Origin: Prevotella sp.
GTDB taxonomy: Bacteria; Bacteroidota; Bacteroidia; Bacteroidales; Bacteroidaceae
Direction of reading: 5' to 3'
Length of the DNA: 57,440 nt
Assembly: GCA_016291085.1 (NCBI GenBank)
Contig: JAEEVW010000022.1
Span: 1-57,440 of the forward strand
Part shown: positions 1 to 8,300 of the stretch, one piece after another
Layout: each line of letters opens with the position of its first letter
Numbering within the stretch: position 1 is the stretch's first letter
Position numbers and translations under genes: made by a program
The notes under the pieces: model-generated
Database searches by the model: none
Told to the model about the DNA's origin: nothing
Seen by the model: the letters and a program-made list of their open reading frames with translations, nothing else

Positions 1-1804
1 ATTTCACCTCGTTACGGGCCTCGAGCTCCTTCTTGGTCATCACGCCCAGGCTCTCGAACATCTCAATGCTCTCCGGATCAAGGTAACGCTCGAAGATTTT
101 CGGACAAGACTTCTCCACGTCGAGACCGCGTTTTCCAGCCTCAACAACCCACTCGTCGCTGTAGCCGTTGCCGTCGAAGCGAATAGGCTTACAGGTCTTG
201 ATATCCTCACGCAGCACATCGATGATGGCGTGGAAAACTGCGCTGTGATCAGTGCCACTCAGTTTCTTCTCGAACTCAGGAATCTTGGCATCAACACGCT
301 TCTTGAACGAGACAAGGGCCTCAGCAACTGCAGAGTTCAGGGCAATCATCGCACTGGCGCAGTTGGCCTCAGAACCTACGGCACGGAACTCGAAACGGTT
401 ACCAGTGAAGGCAAATGGAGACGTGCGGTTACGGTCGGTATTGTCAATGAGCAGTTCTGGAATCTCAGGGATATCCATCTTCAGTCCCTGCTTACCGGTC
501 ATCGCGAGGATGTCCTCCTTGTCGGCCTTCTCAATATGGTCTAAGAGCTCAGAAACCTGTTTGCCGAGGAACGATGATACGATGGCAGGAGGTGCCTCGT
601 TGGCGCCCAAACGATGGGCGTTGGTAGCACTCATGATAGAGGCCTTCAGCAGACCATTGTGCTTGTAGACACCCATCAGCGTCTCAACGATGAATGTTGC
701 GAAACGCAGGTTCTGCTCAGCAGTCTTACCAGGAGCATGCAGCAGGATACCGTTGTCTGTGCTCAGACTCCAGTTGTTGTGCTTACCAGAGCCGTTGATT
801 CCTGCGAATGGCTTCTCATGCAGCAGTACTCGGAAGCCGTGCTTGCGGGCCACCTTCTTCATCACTGACATCAGCAGCATGTTGTGGTCAACGGCAAGAT
901 TCGTCTCTTCGAAAATTGGTGCCAACTCGAACTGGTTGGGAGCCACCTCATTGTGACGGGTCTTGCAGGGGATGCCGAGTTCAAGTGCCTCAATCTCCAG
1001 TTCACGCATAAAGGCTGCGACACGCTCAGGGATAGCACCGAAGTAGTGGTCGTCCATCTGCTGGTTCTTGGCAGAGTCGTGTCCCATCAGCGTGCGACCC
1101 GTCAGCAGCAGGTCAGGACGGGCGGCATAGAGTCCTTCGTCAACGAGGAAATACTCCTGCTCCCAACCGAGGTTCGAAGTTACCTTCTTCACCGTGGGGT
1201 CGAAATAGTGGCACACCTCCGTAGCAGCCACGTTGACGGCATGCAGGGCACGCAGCAATGGAGCCTTATAGTCGAGTGCCTCACCACTATAACTGATAAA
1301 TACGGTAGGAATACACAGCGTGTCGTCAATAATAAAGACAGGGCTTGTGGGGTCCCATGCAGAGTAGCCGCGAGCCTCGAAGGTGCTTCTGATACCGCCG
1401 CTGGGGAATGAGCTGGCGTCTGGCTCCTGCTGAACGAGCAGTTTGCCAGAGAACTCTTCCACCATACCACCCTTGCCGTCGTGCTCGATGAACGAGTCGT
1501 GCTTCTCGGCCGTTCCTTCGGTCAGAGGCTGGAACCAGTGTGTATAGTGTGTGACACCACACTCTATGGCCCACTGCTTCATGCCTGCAGCCACAGCGTC
1601 GGCAATGTCACGATCCAGACGGGCACCATTGTCCATCACGTCAATCATCTTCTCATAAACCTGCTTCGGCAGATACTTGTACATCTTCTCGCGATTGAAG
1701 ACCTTCTTACCAAAATACTCGTAAGGTCTTGCACTGGGTGTTTTTACGTCGAGGGGCTTCTTCTTGAATGCCTCGCCGACAACCTGAAATCTTAATGCTT
1801 CCAT
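1..1804 (-). CDS. glnN: Type III glutamine synthetase, 3' end cut by window edge
   Basis: ATP-dependent synthesis of glutamine from glutamate and ammonium, in the cytoplasm. The reading frame starts MEALRFQVVGEAF at 1804 and stays open to base 1, giving about 601 codons. Members of the GlnN family are roughly 700-730 residues, so about 120-130 C-terminal residues lie outside the window. Translating the minus strand shows the GS catalytic signatures GINGSGKHNNW (near 770-805) and HNEVAPNQFE (near 925-960), which bind nucleotide and glutamate/metal in GS families. The N-terminal part (EYFGKKVFNREKM, WFQPLTEGTAEKHDSF) is typical of type III rather than type I enzymes. It stands alone, with a promoter at 1854-1861 and a conserved upstream region (1924-2010) shared with glnK-amtB. 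Identification is firm; only the C-terminus is unseen. Confidence 0.95.
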   Translation of the reverse strand, partial: MEALRFQVVGEAFKKKPLDVKTPSARPYEYFGKKVFNREKMYKYLPKQVYEKMIDVMDNGARLDRDIADAVAAGMKQWAIECGVTHYTHWFQPLTEGTAEKHDSFIEHDGKGGMVEEFSGKLLVQQEPDASSFPSGGIRSTFEARGYSAWDPTSPVFIIDDTLCIPTVFISYSGEALDYKAPLLRALHAVNVAATEVCHYFDPTVKKVTSNLGWEQEYFLVDEGLYAARPDLLLTGRTLMGHDSAKNQQMDDHYFGAIPERVAAFMRELEIEALELGIPCKTRHNEVAPNQFELAPIFEETNLAVDHNMLLMSVMKKVARKHGFRVLLHEKPFAGINGSGKHNNWSLSTDNGILLHAPGKTAEQNLRFATFIVETLMGVYKHNGLLKASIMSATNAHRLGANEAPPAIVSSFLGKQVSELLDHIEKADKEDILAMTGKQGLKMDIPEIPELLIDNTDRNRTSPFAFTGNRFEFRAVGSEANCASAMIALNSAVAEALVSFKKRVDAKIPEFEKKLSGTDHSAVFHAIIDVLREDIKTCKPIRFDGNGYSDEWVVEAGKRGLDVEKSCPKIFERYLDPESIEMFESLGVMTKKELEARNEVK

Positions 1805-1853
1805 AATTTTACCTTGTTAAATATAAAAATTACTATTTGATTGTTTGCGAGTG

Positions 1854-1861
1854 CAAAGGTA
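1854..1861 (-). promoter_or_regulatory. glnN promoter, -7 box TACCTTTG
   Basis: Perfect match to the Bacteroidota -7 consensus TAnnTTTG, about 50 bases upstream of the glnN start. No good -33 TTTG lies 19-21 bases further upstream, which fits a promoter that needs an activator. Confidence 0.75.
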
Positions 1862-1923
1862 CTGCATTTTGTAGGGAAAAGATGGTTTTTGCTTACTTTT
1901 TGTTTATAGAAAACGTAACAAAC

Positions 1924-1934
1924 TAACACTTTGT
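1924..1934 (-). promoter_or_regulatory. Putative nitrogen box, proximal, glnN
   Basis: Minus strand reads ACAAAGTGTTA. Its near edge is 63 bases from the upstream edge of the glnN -7 box. The same offset holds for related boxes at glnK, gltB and the second amt gene. Function is inferred from position and conservation only. Confidence 0.6.
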
Positions 1935-1956
1935 AAAGTTTTGAGGTATATTCTCT

Positions 1957-2010
1957 TTCTATTTGTTATCACTTTGTATCCAAAACCTGCCATTTCGTTA
2001 CAATCTGTAA
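1957..2010 (-). promoter_or_regulatory. Conserved distal upstream block, glnN
   Basis: Contains ACAAAGTGATA (minus strand, 1967-1977, 106 bases from the -7 box) and TTGTAACGAAATG (1991-2003). About 43 of 55 positions match the region 4664-4718 upstream of glnK, with identical spacing to the two -7 boxes. Such conservation in non-coding DNA in front of two co-regulated nitrogen genes suggests an operator or enhancer. Confidence 0.65.
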
Positions 2011-2030
2011 TCTGACGCAGAATTTAAAAA

Positions 2031-2059
2031 TCTCCCCCTGCCATCAAGACAAGGGGAGA
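2031..2059 (-). terminator. Terminator of the porin gene
   Basis: Stem TCTCCCC/GGGGAGA, followed on the minus strand by TTTTTAAA. It lies 17 bases past the stop codon of the 2076-2777 gene and ends the glnK-amtB-porin transcript. Confidence 0.75.
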
Positions 2060-2075
2060 AATTCACCTGGAAAGA

Positions 2076-2777
2076 TCAGGGCTGCAGCGTAAACCCGAAA
2101 ACCAGGTATGCTTTTTGTGAACAAGGGTTGGCAGCAATCTGTCCGAAGACAGGTATTGAGAATGAATCCGTAACCTTGATGTCCTTCGTGGCTTTCAGTG
2201 ACAGGTTGGTCACCGCAAAGCCGCTTGTGCCGTACAGGGGGGACTCAAAGGGGACGGCGCCGGCTGTAGCAGTCCAATCGATGGCAGAAAGTTTGAATGG
2301 GACAACTACTTCCACATAACTGCTGTAGGCCCGGTCGCCATCCTCCTTATAGTCATTGCCGGAAAAATTCGTAAACCACTGGAGTGATGCGAAACCGAAG
2401 TCGTAGCCGATGTTACCCTCGAAGACGTGGTTCGTGCCATGGGCGTCGTACTTGAAATAGCGTGCGTCCGGATCGAGACCGGCGTCGAACCAATAGTCGG
2501 TTACGCCTATGTTCAGTCCGCCAGTGGTGTAAGCCAGCGTTAGGTCGAACTCCTTTGTGTCAGCGGTGTTTATCAGTCCGTAGCTGCCCCAGGCGGTCAA
2601 CGACAGTCCCTTATATCCCACGCCTAATGTTGGCTGAATAGCGGCACTTCCCAAGTCCTGGCCACGCCAGATATAACTACTTACGATATCTCCACAAATC
2701 GTTGTTTCCACTTTATCCTGTGCAATGGCGGTTGCACTGGCAACCAGCATCATTGCTAAAACAAATCTTTTTTTCAT
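2076..2777 (-). CDS. Putative outer-membrane beta-barrel (TorF-like porin)
   Basis: A 233-residue exported protein. MKKRFVLAMMLVASATAIAQ is a clear Sec signal peptide with cleavage expected after AIAQ. The mature part is rich in alternating aromatic/hydrophobic strands (ICGDIVSSYIWRGQDLG, LSLTAWGSYGL, FGFASLQWFTNF), with the start pattern IVSSYIWRGxD seen in TorF-type putative porins, and the C-terminus VFGFTLQP resembles a final beta strand. It lies 65 bases downstream of amtB with only a palindromic repeat between, and a terminator follows, so it probably belongs to the glnK-amtB operon. That context suggests an outer-membrane route for ammonium or a small nitrogen compound; this is inference. 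The substrate is unknown and other small beta-barrel families are possible. Confidence 0.7.
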   Translation of the reverse strand: MKKRFVLAMMLVASATAIAQDKVETTICGDIVSSYIWRGQDLGSAAIQPTLGVGYKGLSLTAWGSYGLINTADTKEFDLTLAYTTGGLNIGVTDYWFDAGLDPDARYFKYDAHGTNHVFEGNIGYDFGFASLQWFTNFSGNDYKEDGDRAYSSYVEVVVPFKLSAIDWTATAGAVPFESPLYGTSGFAVTNLSLKATKDIKVTDSFSIPVFGQIAANPCSQKAYLVFGFTLQP

Positions 2778-2805
2778 AATCTTTTTTCTATTTCTTTACT
2801 ATTTA

Positions 2806-2842
2806 CTCCCCTCCATTTAGGGAGGGGCAGGGGGTGGGTCTC
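2806..2842 (+). repeat. GC-rich palindromic repeat, intergenic copy
   Basis: Imperfect hairpin CTCCCCTC..GGGAGGGG followed by a G-rich tail (CAGGGGGTGGGTC). It is the only copy of this family in the window lying between genes, just past the amtB stop codon. Related copies lie inside dapF (6447-6486, 6647-6683), asnB (21301-21340) and the ABC transporter gene (36935-36976, 37063-37104). Confidence 0.8.
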
Positions 2843-4099
2843 TTAGTTATAACACAATTCTCCATGCTCATAAACATCGAGGCCTTCCTCTTCGATGCGC
2901 TTGTCAACGCGCAGACCGTGCAGTTTCTTGATGCCGTAGAACAAGGCAAAGCCACAGGCAGCAGCCCAGAGGTCGATGACCAGGATGCCAAACAGCTCAG
3001 CTCCGAAGAATCCCCAGCCGTGACCGTAGAAGGCACCGTTAGAAGTGGACAGCAGACCTGTTATCAGCGTACCCAGAATACCGCAGACGCCATGTACGGA
3101 AGAGGCACCAACGGGATCGTCGATATGCAGTTTGTGGTCGATAAACTCGATGGCATATACCAGTACGATACCACAGACGAGACCAATGATGATGGCTCCG
3201 AAGGGCGATACGAGATCACAACCAGCCGTGATGCCTACGAGACCTGCCAGCACACCGTTCAGCGTAAGAGAAAGTGACGGTTTGCCGTATTTAATATAAG
3301 TGAGGAACATCGTTGCCACACCACCTGCTGCAGCAGCGAGGTTTGTGGTCAGGAAGACGTGGCTGATGGCGATGCGGTTCACCTCACCACTTGCAGCCAA
3401 CTGTGAACCGGGGTTAAAACCAAACCATCCCAACCAGAGGATGAATACACCCAGTGCTGCCATTGCCAGATTGTGACCAGGGATAGCGTTGCTCTTCTTG
3501 TCAGCACTGTATTTGCCGATACGGGGGCCCAGAGCCAGCGCACCAATCAGCGCCAGCACACCACCTACGCTATGCACGATGGCAGAACCCGCAAAGTCGT
3601 GGAACACATCGCCAAATGTCATCATCATAAAGCTGTCGGCAGCATCGTTGCAGAGCCAGCCACCGCCCCACGTCCAGTGTCCCTCGATGGGATAGATCAG
3701 CAGCGAGATGACTGCACTATAAATCAGGTACATTGAGAACTTCGTGCGCTCAGCCATAGCACCGCTGACGATGGTGGCAGAGGTGGCACAGAACACCGTC
3801 TCGAAAATCAAGAAGCCCTCCGTCGGCAGGTCGCCCTTATAGAAACTCAGGTCGCCCCAGTTGGGCATACCGATAAAGCCTCCCAGCGCATCGCTGCCGA
3901 ACATAAAGCCGAAGCCGAGGAAGAAGAACAACAACGAGCCGAACATAAAGTCCACAAAGTTCTTCATCAGGATGTTCGCCGTGTTCTTACTACGCGTAAA
4001 ACCTGCTTCACACAGCGCAAAGCCCGGCTGCATCCAGAAAACCAACATGGCTGCCAATAGCATCCATACAGTATCGAGTGATAATCCAATTTCGTTCAT
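2843..4099 (-). CDS. amtB: Ammonium transporter AmtB
   Basis: Channel-like inner-membrane protein conducting ammonium/ammonia, 418 residues, with about 11 hydrophobic segments. The twin-histidine pore residues are visible in DFAGSAIVHSVGG and DDPVGASSVHGVCGILG. N-terminal LWAAMLVFWMQPGF-like sequence (here LLAAMLVFWMQPGFALCEAG) is the usual Amt start, and the C-terminal tail ends GLDVYEHGELCY, the region that docks PII proteins in this family. There is no signal peptide, unlike the second Amt at 13150. It lies 45 bases downstream of glnK in the standard glnK-amtB order, so it is expected to be blocked by GlnK under nitrogen excess. Expression should follow the glnK promoter region at 4561-4718. 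Confidence 0.96.
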   Translation of the reverse strand: MNEIGLSLDTVWMLLAAMLVFWMQPGFALCEAGFTRSKNTANILMKNFVDFMFGSLLFFFLGFGFMFGSDALGGFIGMPNWGDLSFYKGDLPTEGFLIFETVFCATSATIVSGAMAERTKFSMYLIYSAVISLLIYPIEGHWTWGGGWLCNDAADSFMMMTFGDVFHDFAGSAIVHSVGGVLALIGALALGPRIGKYSADKKSNAIPGHNLAMAALGVFILWLGWFGFNPGSQLAASGEVNRIAISHVFLTTNLAAAAGGVATMFLTYIKYGKPSLSLTLNGVLAGLVGITAGCDLVSPFGAIIIGLVCGIVLVYAIEFIDHKLHIDDPVGASSVHGVCGILGTLITGLLSTSNGAFYGHGWGFFGAELFGILVIDLWAAACGFALFYGIKKLHGLRVDKRIEEEGLDVYEHGELCYN

Positions 4100-4144
4100 A
4101 ATCCTGAAAATTTTGAGTTTTTACTTTTTTACCTTTTTACTCTT
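4100..4144. repeat. AT-rich tandem-word tract between glnK and amtB
   Basis: Runs of TTTTTAC, TTTTTACC and TCTTTTAC in near-tandem. The same kind of tract occurs at 27468-27494 and, on the other strand, at 52698-52722. Confidence 0.7.
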
Positions 4145-4492
4145 TTACTTCTTATCACGAAGTACCGTGTCACCATGCTCTCCTGTGCGGATAGACCATG
4201 TGTCAATCACGTCACTCACGAAGATGCGACCGTCGCCAACCTCACCCGTATGGGCTACCTGTAGTATCACCTTTATCGTCGGGTCGACAATGATGTCGCG
4301 ACAAACGATGGTGATGGCAACGCGTTCGATGACATCGGTCGAATACTGGACGCCACGATATATACGCTCCTGACGGCTCTGGCCGATGCCATGCACGTCG
4401 TGGTACTCAAACCAGTCGATGTCGGATGACAGCAAAGCAGCTTTCACCTCTTCGAACTTCGTCTTGCGGATAATTGCTTCAATCTTTTTCAT
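4145..4492 (-). CDS. glnK: PII nitrogen regulatory protein GlnK
   Basis: Trimeric signal protein that binds ATP/ADP and 2-oxoglutarate and controls AmtB; 115 residues, usual PII size. MKKIEAIIRKTKFEEVK is the PII first strand and helix. The T-loop region contains GQSRQERIYRGVQYSTDVIERV-type sequence with the conserved YRG. The B-loop TGEVGDGRIFV matches the family signature TGxxGDGKIFV and binds nucleotide phosphates. Pairing with amtB directly downstream supports the GlnK name rather than a general GlnB. Whether the T-loop tyrosine is modified is unknown; no uridylyltransferase gene is in the window. The gene is preceded by a promoter with two candidate nitrogen boxes. Confidence 0.95.
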   Translation of the reverse strand: MKKIEAIIRKTKFEEVKAALLSSDIDWFEYHDVHGIGQSRQERIYRGVQYSTDVIERVAITIVCRDIIVDPTIKVILQVAHTGEVGDGRIFVSDVIDTWSIRTGEHGDTVLRDKK

Positions 4493-4536
4493 ACCTTTTT
4501 ACCTTAAATTAATTAATACTATACCCTCTCATTGGG

Positions 4537-4547
4537 TGTCACTTTGT
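4537..4547 (-). promoter_or_regulatory. Extra ACAAAGTG box just after the glnK start site
   Basis: Minus strand reads ACAAAGTGACA. Its CAAAGTG begins 15 bases past the last base of the glnK -7 box, i.e. a few bases into the transcript. A CAAAGTG lies 14 bases past the second amt -7 box (13114-13120). Could be an extra binding site near the start of transcription. Confidence 0.4.
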
Positions 4548-4560
4548 TATTTTTACGCTG

Positions 4561-4568
4561 CAAAGATA
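4561..4568 (-). promoter_or_regulatory. glnK-amtB promoter, -7 box TATCTTTG
   Basis: Perfect TAnnTTTG about 70 bases upstream of the glnK start codon. The -33 region is poor, consistent with activation by a factor bound upstream. Confidence 0.75.
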
Positions 4569-4630
4569 CGACGTTTTGAATATAAAATCAGTAAAATACT
4601 TTCGTTTTGTTTGTTAAAAACTTAATTAAG

Positions 4631-4641
4631 TGACAAAATGT
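4631..4641 (-). promoter_or_regulatory. Putative nitrogen box, proximal, glnK
   Basis: Minus strand reads ACATTTTGTCA, 63 bases from the glnK -7 box, the same offset as at three other nitrogen promoters. This copy is closest to the box of the second amt gene (ACATTTTGATA). Confidence 0.55.
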
Positions 4642-4663
4642 AAACTACTCTAAACTAAAGCCT

Positions 4664-4718
4664 ATCTATTTGCTATCACTTTGTCTCGTAATCCTATCAT
4701 TTCGTTACAAAGTGTCAG
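4664..4718 (-). promoter_or_regulatory. Conserved distal upstream block, glnK
   Basis: Contains ACAAAGTGATA (minus, 4674-4684, 106 bases from the -7 box) and TTGTAACGAAATG (4698-4710), matching the glnN upstream block at the same distances. Within it, TATCACTTTGT and ACAAAGTGTCA (4707-4717) form an inverted pair on the plus strand. The rest of the 331-base gap 4493-4823 holds the glnK promoter and leader plus the dapL terminator; no gene is seen. Confidence 0.65.
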
Positions 4719-4767
4719 AATCGATAAAATTGTGCACGAACACAGAAATCTTTGTCACAACAAAAAA

Positions 4768-4795
4768 TCCGCGGAAGCCTAACAGGTCCCGCGGA
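4768..4795 (-). terminator. Terminator of the gltB-gltD-dapF-dapL operon
   Basis: Stem TCCGCGG/CCGCGGA with a 14-base loop, followed on the minus strand by TTTTTTG, 29 bases past the dapL stop codon. Confidence 0.85.
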
Positions 4796-4823
4796 AATAA
4801 CAAAAAAGAAGAAAATTAATTTG

Positions 4824-6059
4824 TCAGCCTTTGCTCCAGGCTTTTATACGATTCAGAGCCTCTTCTGTCTTTTCGTGACTGCCGAAGGCGGTGAAGCGGA
4901 CGTAGCCTTCACCAGAGGGACCGAAGCCGACACCGGGAGTGCAGACGACGTTGGCACCATAGAGCAGGGCCTCGAAGAATTGCCAGGACGACATACCGTC
5001 GGGAGTGCGCATCCAGACGTAAGGAGCATTCTCGCCGCCGTAGCACTCGTAGCCGAGGGAGCGCAGGGTGGCAAGCATCTTTTTAGCGTTCTGCATGTAG
5101 TAGTCTATGGTGGCCTTGATCTGTTGCTTACCCTCGGGCGTGTAGATGGCCTCGGCGGCACGCTGACTGATATAGCTGCAGCCGTTGAACTTGGTACACT
5201 GGCGACGGAGCCACAGTTGGTTGAGCGATATGCGCTCACCCTCGAAGGTGCTGACGGTGACCTCTTTCGGCACGATGGTATAGCCGCAGCGGACACCCGT
5301 GAAGCCAGCTGTCTTGGAATAGGAACGGAACTCGACGGCGCACTTGCGGGCTCCGCGAATCTCGTAGATGGAGTGCGGTATCTTCGGGTCTTGGATATAG
5401 GCCTGGTAGGCAGCATCGTAGAGGATGAGGGCATCGTTCTTCAGCGCGTAGTTTACCCACTTGCGCAGCTCCTGCTTGCTGATGACCGTACCCGTCGGGT
5501 TGTTGGGATAGCAGAGGTAGATGACATCGACGGGACGGCCCTTAGGAAGGTCAGGAACAAAACCGTTCTCTGCATGGGTGGGCATATAGCGCACATTGGT
5601 CCAGCGCCCATCTTTGTAGACGCCGCAGCGACCTATCATCACGTTGGAGTCGATATAGACGGGATAGATAGGGTCGGTCACGCCGATGAAGTTATCCCAG
5701 TGGAGTAGTTCCTGGAAGTTGCCTGTGTCGGACTTCGCACCGTCATTGATAAAAACCTCGTCGATGTCGAGGTGGATGCCACGCGGTAGGAAGTCGTTCT
5801 TCAGGATGGCCTCGCGCAGGAAGTCGTAGCCCTGCTCAGGACCGTAGCCACGGAATCCCTCAGCGGATGCCATCTCGTTGACAGCCTTGTGCATAGCCTC
5901 GGTAACGGCAGGACACAGCGGTTGGGTGACGTCGCCGATGCCGAGCGAGATGACGTCGGCACCAGGGTGCATCACCTTGAAGGCGTTGACCTTTTTGGCG
6001 ATGTCGGCGAACAGGTAGTTGTTCTGGAGGTTCAGGAAGTGGATGTTAACTAATGCCAT
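4824..6059 (-). CDS. dapL: LL-diaminopimelate aminotransferase
   Basis: PLP enzyme that aminates tetrahydrodipicolinate to LL-diaminopimelate using glutamate, bypassing the acyl-intermediate steps of lysine and peptidoglycan precursor synthesis. 411 residues, usual length. The cofactor lysine is K249 in SYSKTAGFTG; CYPNNPTGT (near 184-192) and YDAAYQAYI (near 214-222) are the fold I aminotransferase motifs, and GFRGYGPEQGYDFLRE is characteristic of DapL. It is the last gene of the operon, 5 bases after dapF, whose product acts next in the pathway. Co-transcription with glutamate synthase is sensible since DapL consumes glutamate. Start chosen as the first ATG after dapF. Confidence 0.96.
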   Translation of the reverse strand: MALVNIHFLNLQNNYLFADIAKKVNAFKVMHPGADVISLGIGDVTQPLCPAVTEAMHKAVNEMASAEGFRGYGPEQGYDFLREAILKNDFLPRGIHLDIDEVFINDGAKSDTGNFQELLHWDNFIGVTDPIYPVYIDSNVMIGRCGVYKDGRWTNVRYMPTHAENGFVPDLPKGRPVDVIYLCYPNNPTGTVISKQELRKWVNYALKNDALILYDAAYQAYIQDPKIPHSIYEIRGARKCAVEFRSYSKTAGFTGVRCGYTIVPKEVTVSTFEGERISLNQLWLRRQCTKFNGCSYISQRAAEAIYTPEGKQQIKATIDYYMQNAKKMLATLRSLGYECYGGENAPYVWMRTPDGMSSWQFFEALLYGANVVCTPGVGFGPSGEGYVRFTAFGSHEKTEEALNRIKAWSKG

Positions 6060-6064
6060 ATTTC

Positions 6065-6952
6065 TTATGTTGTTTGAAGTTCTATTTCTCCATCGAAGAC
6101 GAATTCAGCGGAACCGGTCATGAGGACGTGATTGTCACTTTCGCGGAGTTCGATGTTGAGCGTACCACCGTCCATGACAATCTGTGACTGCCGACCAGCA
6201 CGCCCCGTGATGAAGGCAGCAACTGCCGTAGCGCAGGCGCCTGTGCCACAGGCCTGGGTAATGCCGCTGCCACGCTCCCAGACGCGAGTACGGATGATTC
6301 CATCAGCCTCGATACGAGCAAACTCGATATTGCAACGCTGAGGGAAGGCGGGATGATGTTCAAGAACACGTCCTGTCTCGCCCACCTGATCCACATTGTC
6401 TGTGAAGATGACGTAGTGGGGATTGCCCATTGATACGAAAAGGGCAGACCCTCCCCCTTGCCCCTCCCTGTAATGGAGGGGAGCAGATAGACTCTTCGCG
6501 ATTTGTGGGTTGAAGAGCTTTTCGTCCTCCAAGACTGGCTCGCCCATATCGACCGTGACGGATTCAACGATACCCTTGACGATGTGAAGATAGAGCATCT
6601 TGATGCCAGACTTTGTAAGCAGACGAATCACGGTCTCTTGGTAACCATTCCCCTCACTTACAGGGAGGGGCCAGGGGTGGGTCTTTTCATAGAGATACTT
6701 CCCAATACACCGCGAGGCATTGCCACACATCATGGCCTCAGAGCCGTCGGCATTGAAGATACGCATGGTATAGTTTGCCTCAGGGATGGGCGACGCACCA
6801 ATCAGCACCAGTCCGTCGCTGCCGATGCCCTTGTGGCGGTCGCTCCAGAGAATGGCAGCCTGGACAGGGTCGGCGATGGGGTACTGCATGGTGTCGACGT
6901 AGATATAGTCGTTGCCGCAGCCGTGCATCTTGGTGAAATGGATTTTACTCAT
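6065..6952 (-). CDS. dapF: Diaminopimelate epimerase with two repeat-derived insertions
   Basis: Converts LL- to meso-diaminopimelate for cell wall and lysine. 295 residues, longer than most DapF (about 265-285). The two catalytic cysteines are visible: C76 in MCGNASRC and C235 in [22 protein letters not shown] is the family start. Two stretches do not look like DapF: residues about 90-102 ([13 protein letters not shown]) and 156-169 ([14 protein letters not shown]). Both are translated from copies of the GC-rich palindromic repeat (6647-6683 and 6447-6486), inserted in frame and in opposite orientations between recognisable conserved blocks. The start codon overlaps the gltD stop (ATGA). Likely still active because both active-site loops are intact; that is inference. 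Confidence 0.95.
   Translation of the reverse strand: MSKIHFTKMHGCGNDYIYVDTMQYPIADPVQAAILWSDRHKGIGSDGLVLIGASPIPEANYTMRIFNADGSEAMMCGNASRCIGKYLYEKTHPWPLPVSEGNGYQETVIRLLTKSGIKMLYLHIVKGIVESVTVDMGEPVLEDEKLFNPQIAKSLSAPLHYREGQGGGSALFVSMGNPHYVIFTDNVDQVGETGRVLEHHPAFPQRCNIEFARIEADGIIRTRVWERGSGITQACGTGACATAVAAFITGRAGRQSQIVMDGGTLNIELRESDNHVLMTGSAEFVFDGEIELQTT
6447..6486 (-). repeat. GC-rich palindromic repeat inside dapF, copy 1
   Basis: In-frame copy encoding about residues 156-169 of DapF. Orientation is opposite to the copies at 2806 and 6647; stem CTCCCCTCCATTAC..GGGAGGGG on the minus strand. Confidence 0.8.
6647..6683 (+). repeat. GC-rich palindromic repeat inside dapF, copy 2
   Basis: In-frame copy encoding about residues 90-102 of DapF. 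It has the same orientation and tail (GGGGTGGGTC) as the intergenic copy at 2806. Confidence 0.8.
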
Positions 6953-8298
6953 TTTGAAAGATAATTGTTTACTTTAGTTGCTGTCTGCTTGCCGCTGGCC
7001 ATAGCGCGAACCACGAGGCTGGCACCGTTGGCGGAATCGCCACAGACGAAGACGTTCTCTGGGTACTCTGGATGCTCAGGCTTTAAGAAGCCCATAGCCA
7101 ACAGAACGAGTTCGGCCTTGATAATCTCAGGCTTGCCTTTCTCAACCATGATGGGGCGACCACCGTTGGGATTCGGTTCCCAATCGATTTCTTGGACGCG
7201 GACGCCAGTTAGTTTGCCATTCTCGCCCAAGAACTCCAAAGTGTTGATGTTCCAACGGCGGGTGCAGCCCTCCTCGTGACTTGAGGTGGTCTTGAGGGTG
7301 CGAGGCCAGTTGGGCCAAGGGTTCTGCGGGTCTTCTGGACCTTCAACGGGCTTAGGCATAATCTCAATCTGAGTGACGCTCTTGCAACCTTGACGATGAG
7401 CCGTGCCGATGCAGTCAGAGCCAGTGTCGCCGCCACCGATCACGAGGACATCCTTGCCCTTGGCGGTGATGCGCTCGTCTTTGCTGAACTCAATACCTGC
7501 CAATACGCGGTTCTGCTGAGAGAGAAGTTCGAGGGCGAAGTGGACGCCTTTCAATTCTCTTCCTGGAGCCTTCAAATCGCGTGCCGTTGGCGTTCCTGTA
7601 GAGATGACAACAGCATCGAAATCGGGAGCAATTGATGCAGGATCAGAGATATTCTGATTATACTTAAACTCAATGCCCTCGGCTTCGAGCAGGCGGATGC
7701 GGCGGTCGATGATGGCCTTATTCAGTTTGAAATTAGGGATACCGTAGCGGAGCAGTCCACCAGCAGCCTCGTTCTTCTCGAAGACGGTGACGATATAACC
7801 CATCAGGTTCAGGTCGTTGGCAGCGGCGAGTCCGGCAGGGCCGGCGCCGATGACAGCCACTTTTTTGCCATTGCGCACGATGTCGGTTTTGGGCTGGATA
7901 AATCCCTCCTGGAAGGCCATCTCGGTGATGGCGCACTCGTCCTCACGGTTCGTCGTCGGCTCGTTGTTAAAACGGTTTAGCACGCAGGCTTTTTCGCACA
8001 GAGCGGGACAGATGCGACCCGTGAACTCTGGGAATGGGTTAGTGCTGTTCAGCAATCGGTAAGCCAACTCCCAGTCGCCTTTATACAGCGCGTCGTTCCA
8101 CTCGGGGGCCTTGTTGCCCAACGGACAAGCCCAGTGGCAGAAAGGTACGCCGCAGTCCATGCAGCGCGATGCCTGCAGTTTACGTTCGCGCGTGTTGAGC
8201 GTCTGCTCTACCTCGCCAAAGTCGTGGATTCTATCGTGAATCGGACGGTAACCCGCCTCTTGGCGGTGTATCTCTAAAAATGCTTTTGGATTTCCCAT
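6949..8298 (-). CDS. gltD: Glutamate synthase small subunit
   Basis: NADPH-oxidising subunit of GOGAT, passing electrons through FAD and 4Fe-4S clusters to the large subunit. About 449 residues from [20 protein letters not shown]-terminal cluster cysteines in [17 protein letters not shown] and [16 protein letters not shown] motif [22 protein letters not shown] motif [18 protein letters not shown] longer in-frame start at 8421 was rejected because it would overlap gltB by 120 bases and adds a sequence foreign to GltD; with the start at 8298 the gene begins 2 bases after gltB ends. The stop overlaps the dapF start. Confidence 0.96.
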   Translation of the reverse strand: MGNPKAFLEIHRQEAGYRPIHDRIHDFGEVEQTLNTRERKLQASRCMDCGVPFCHWACPLGNKAPEWNDALYKGDWELAYRLLNSTNPFPEFTGRICPALCEKACVLNRFNNEPTTNREDECAITEMAFQEGFIQPKTDIVRNGKKVAVIGAGPAGLAAANDLNLMGYIVTVFEKNEAAGGLLRYGIPNFKLNKAIIDRRIRLLEAEGIEFKYNQNISDPASIAPDFDAVVISTGTPTARDLKAPGRELKGVHFALELLSQQNRVLAGIEFSKDERITAKGKDVLVIGGGDTGSDCIGTAHRQGCKSVTQIEIMPKPVEGPEDPQNPWPNWPRTLKTTSSHEEGCTRRWNINTLEFLGENGKLTGVRVQEIDWEPNPNGGRPIMVEKGKPEIIKAELVLLAMGFLKPEHPEYPENVFVCGDSANGASLVVRAMASGKQTATKVNNYLSK

Positions 8299-8300
8299 AA

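Noticed and set aside
1..1804. Truncated glutamine synthetase
   Set aside because: The frame is open to base 1, so the gene is cut by the window edge, not broken.
4752..5708. Long plus-strand frame opposite dapL
   Set aside because: Antisense shadow of dapL: no known motifs, while the opposite strand encodes a full-length enzyme with its cofactor lysine.
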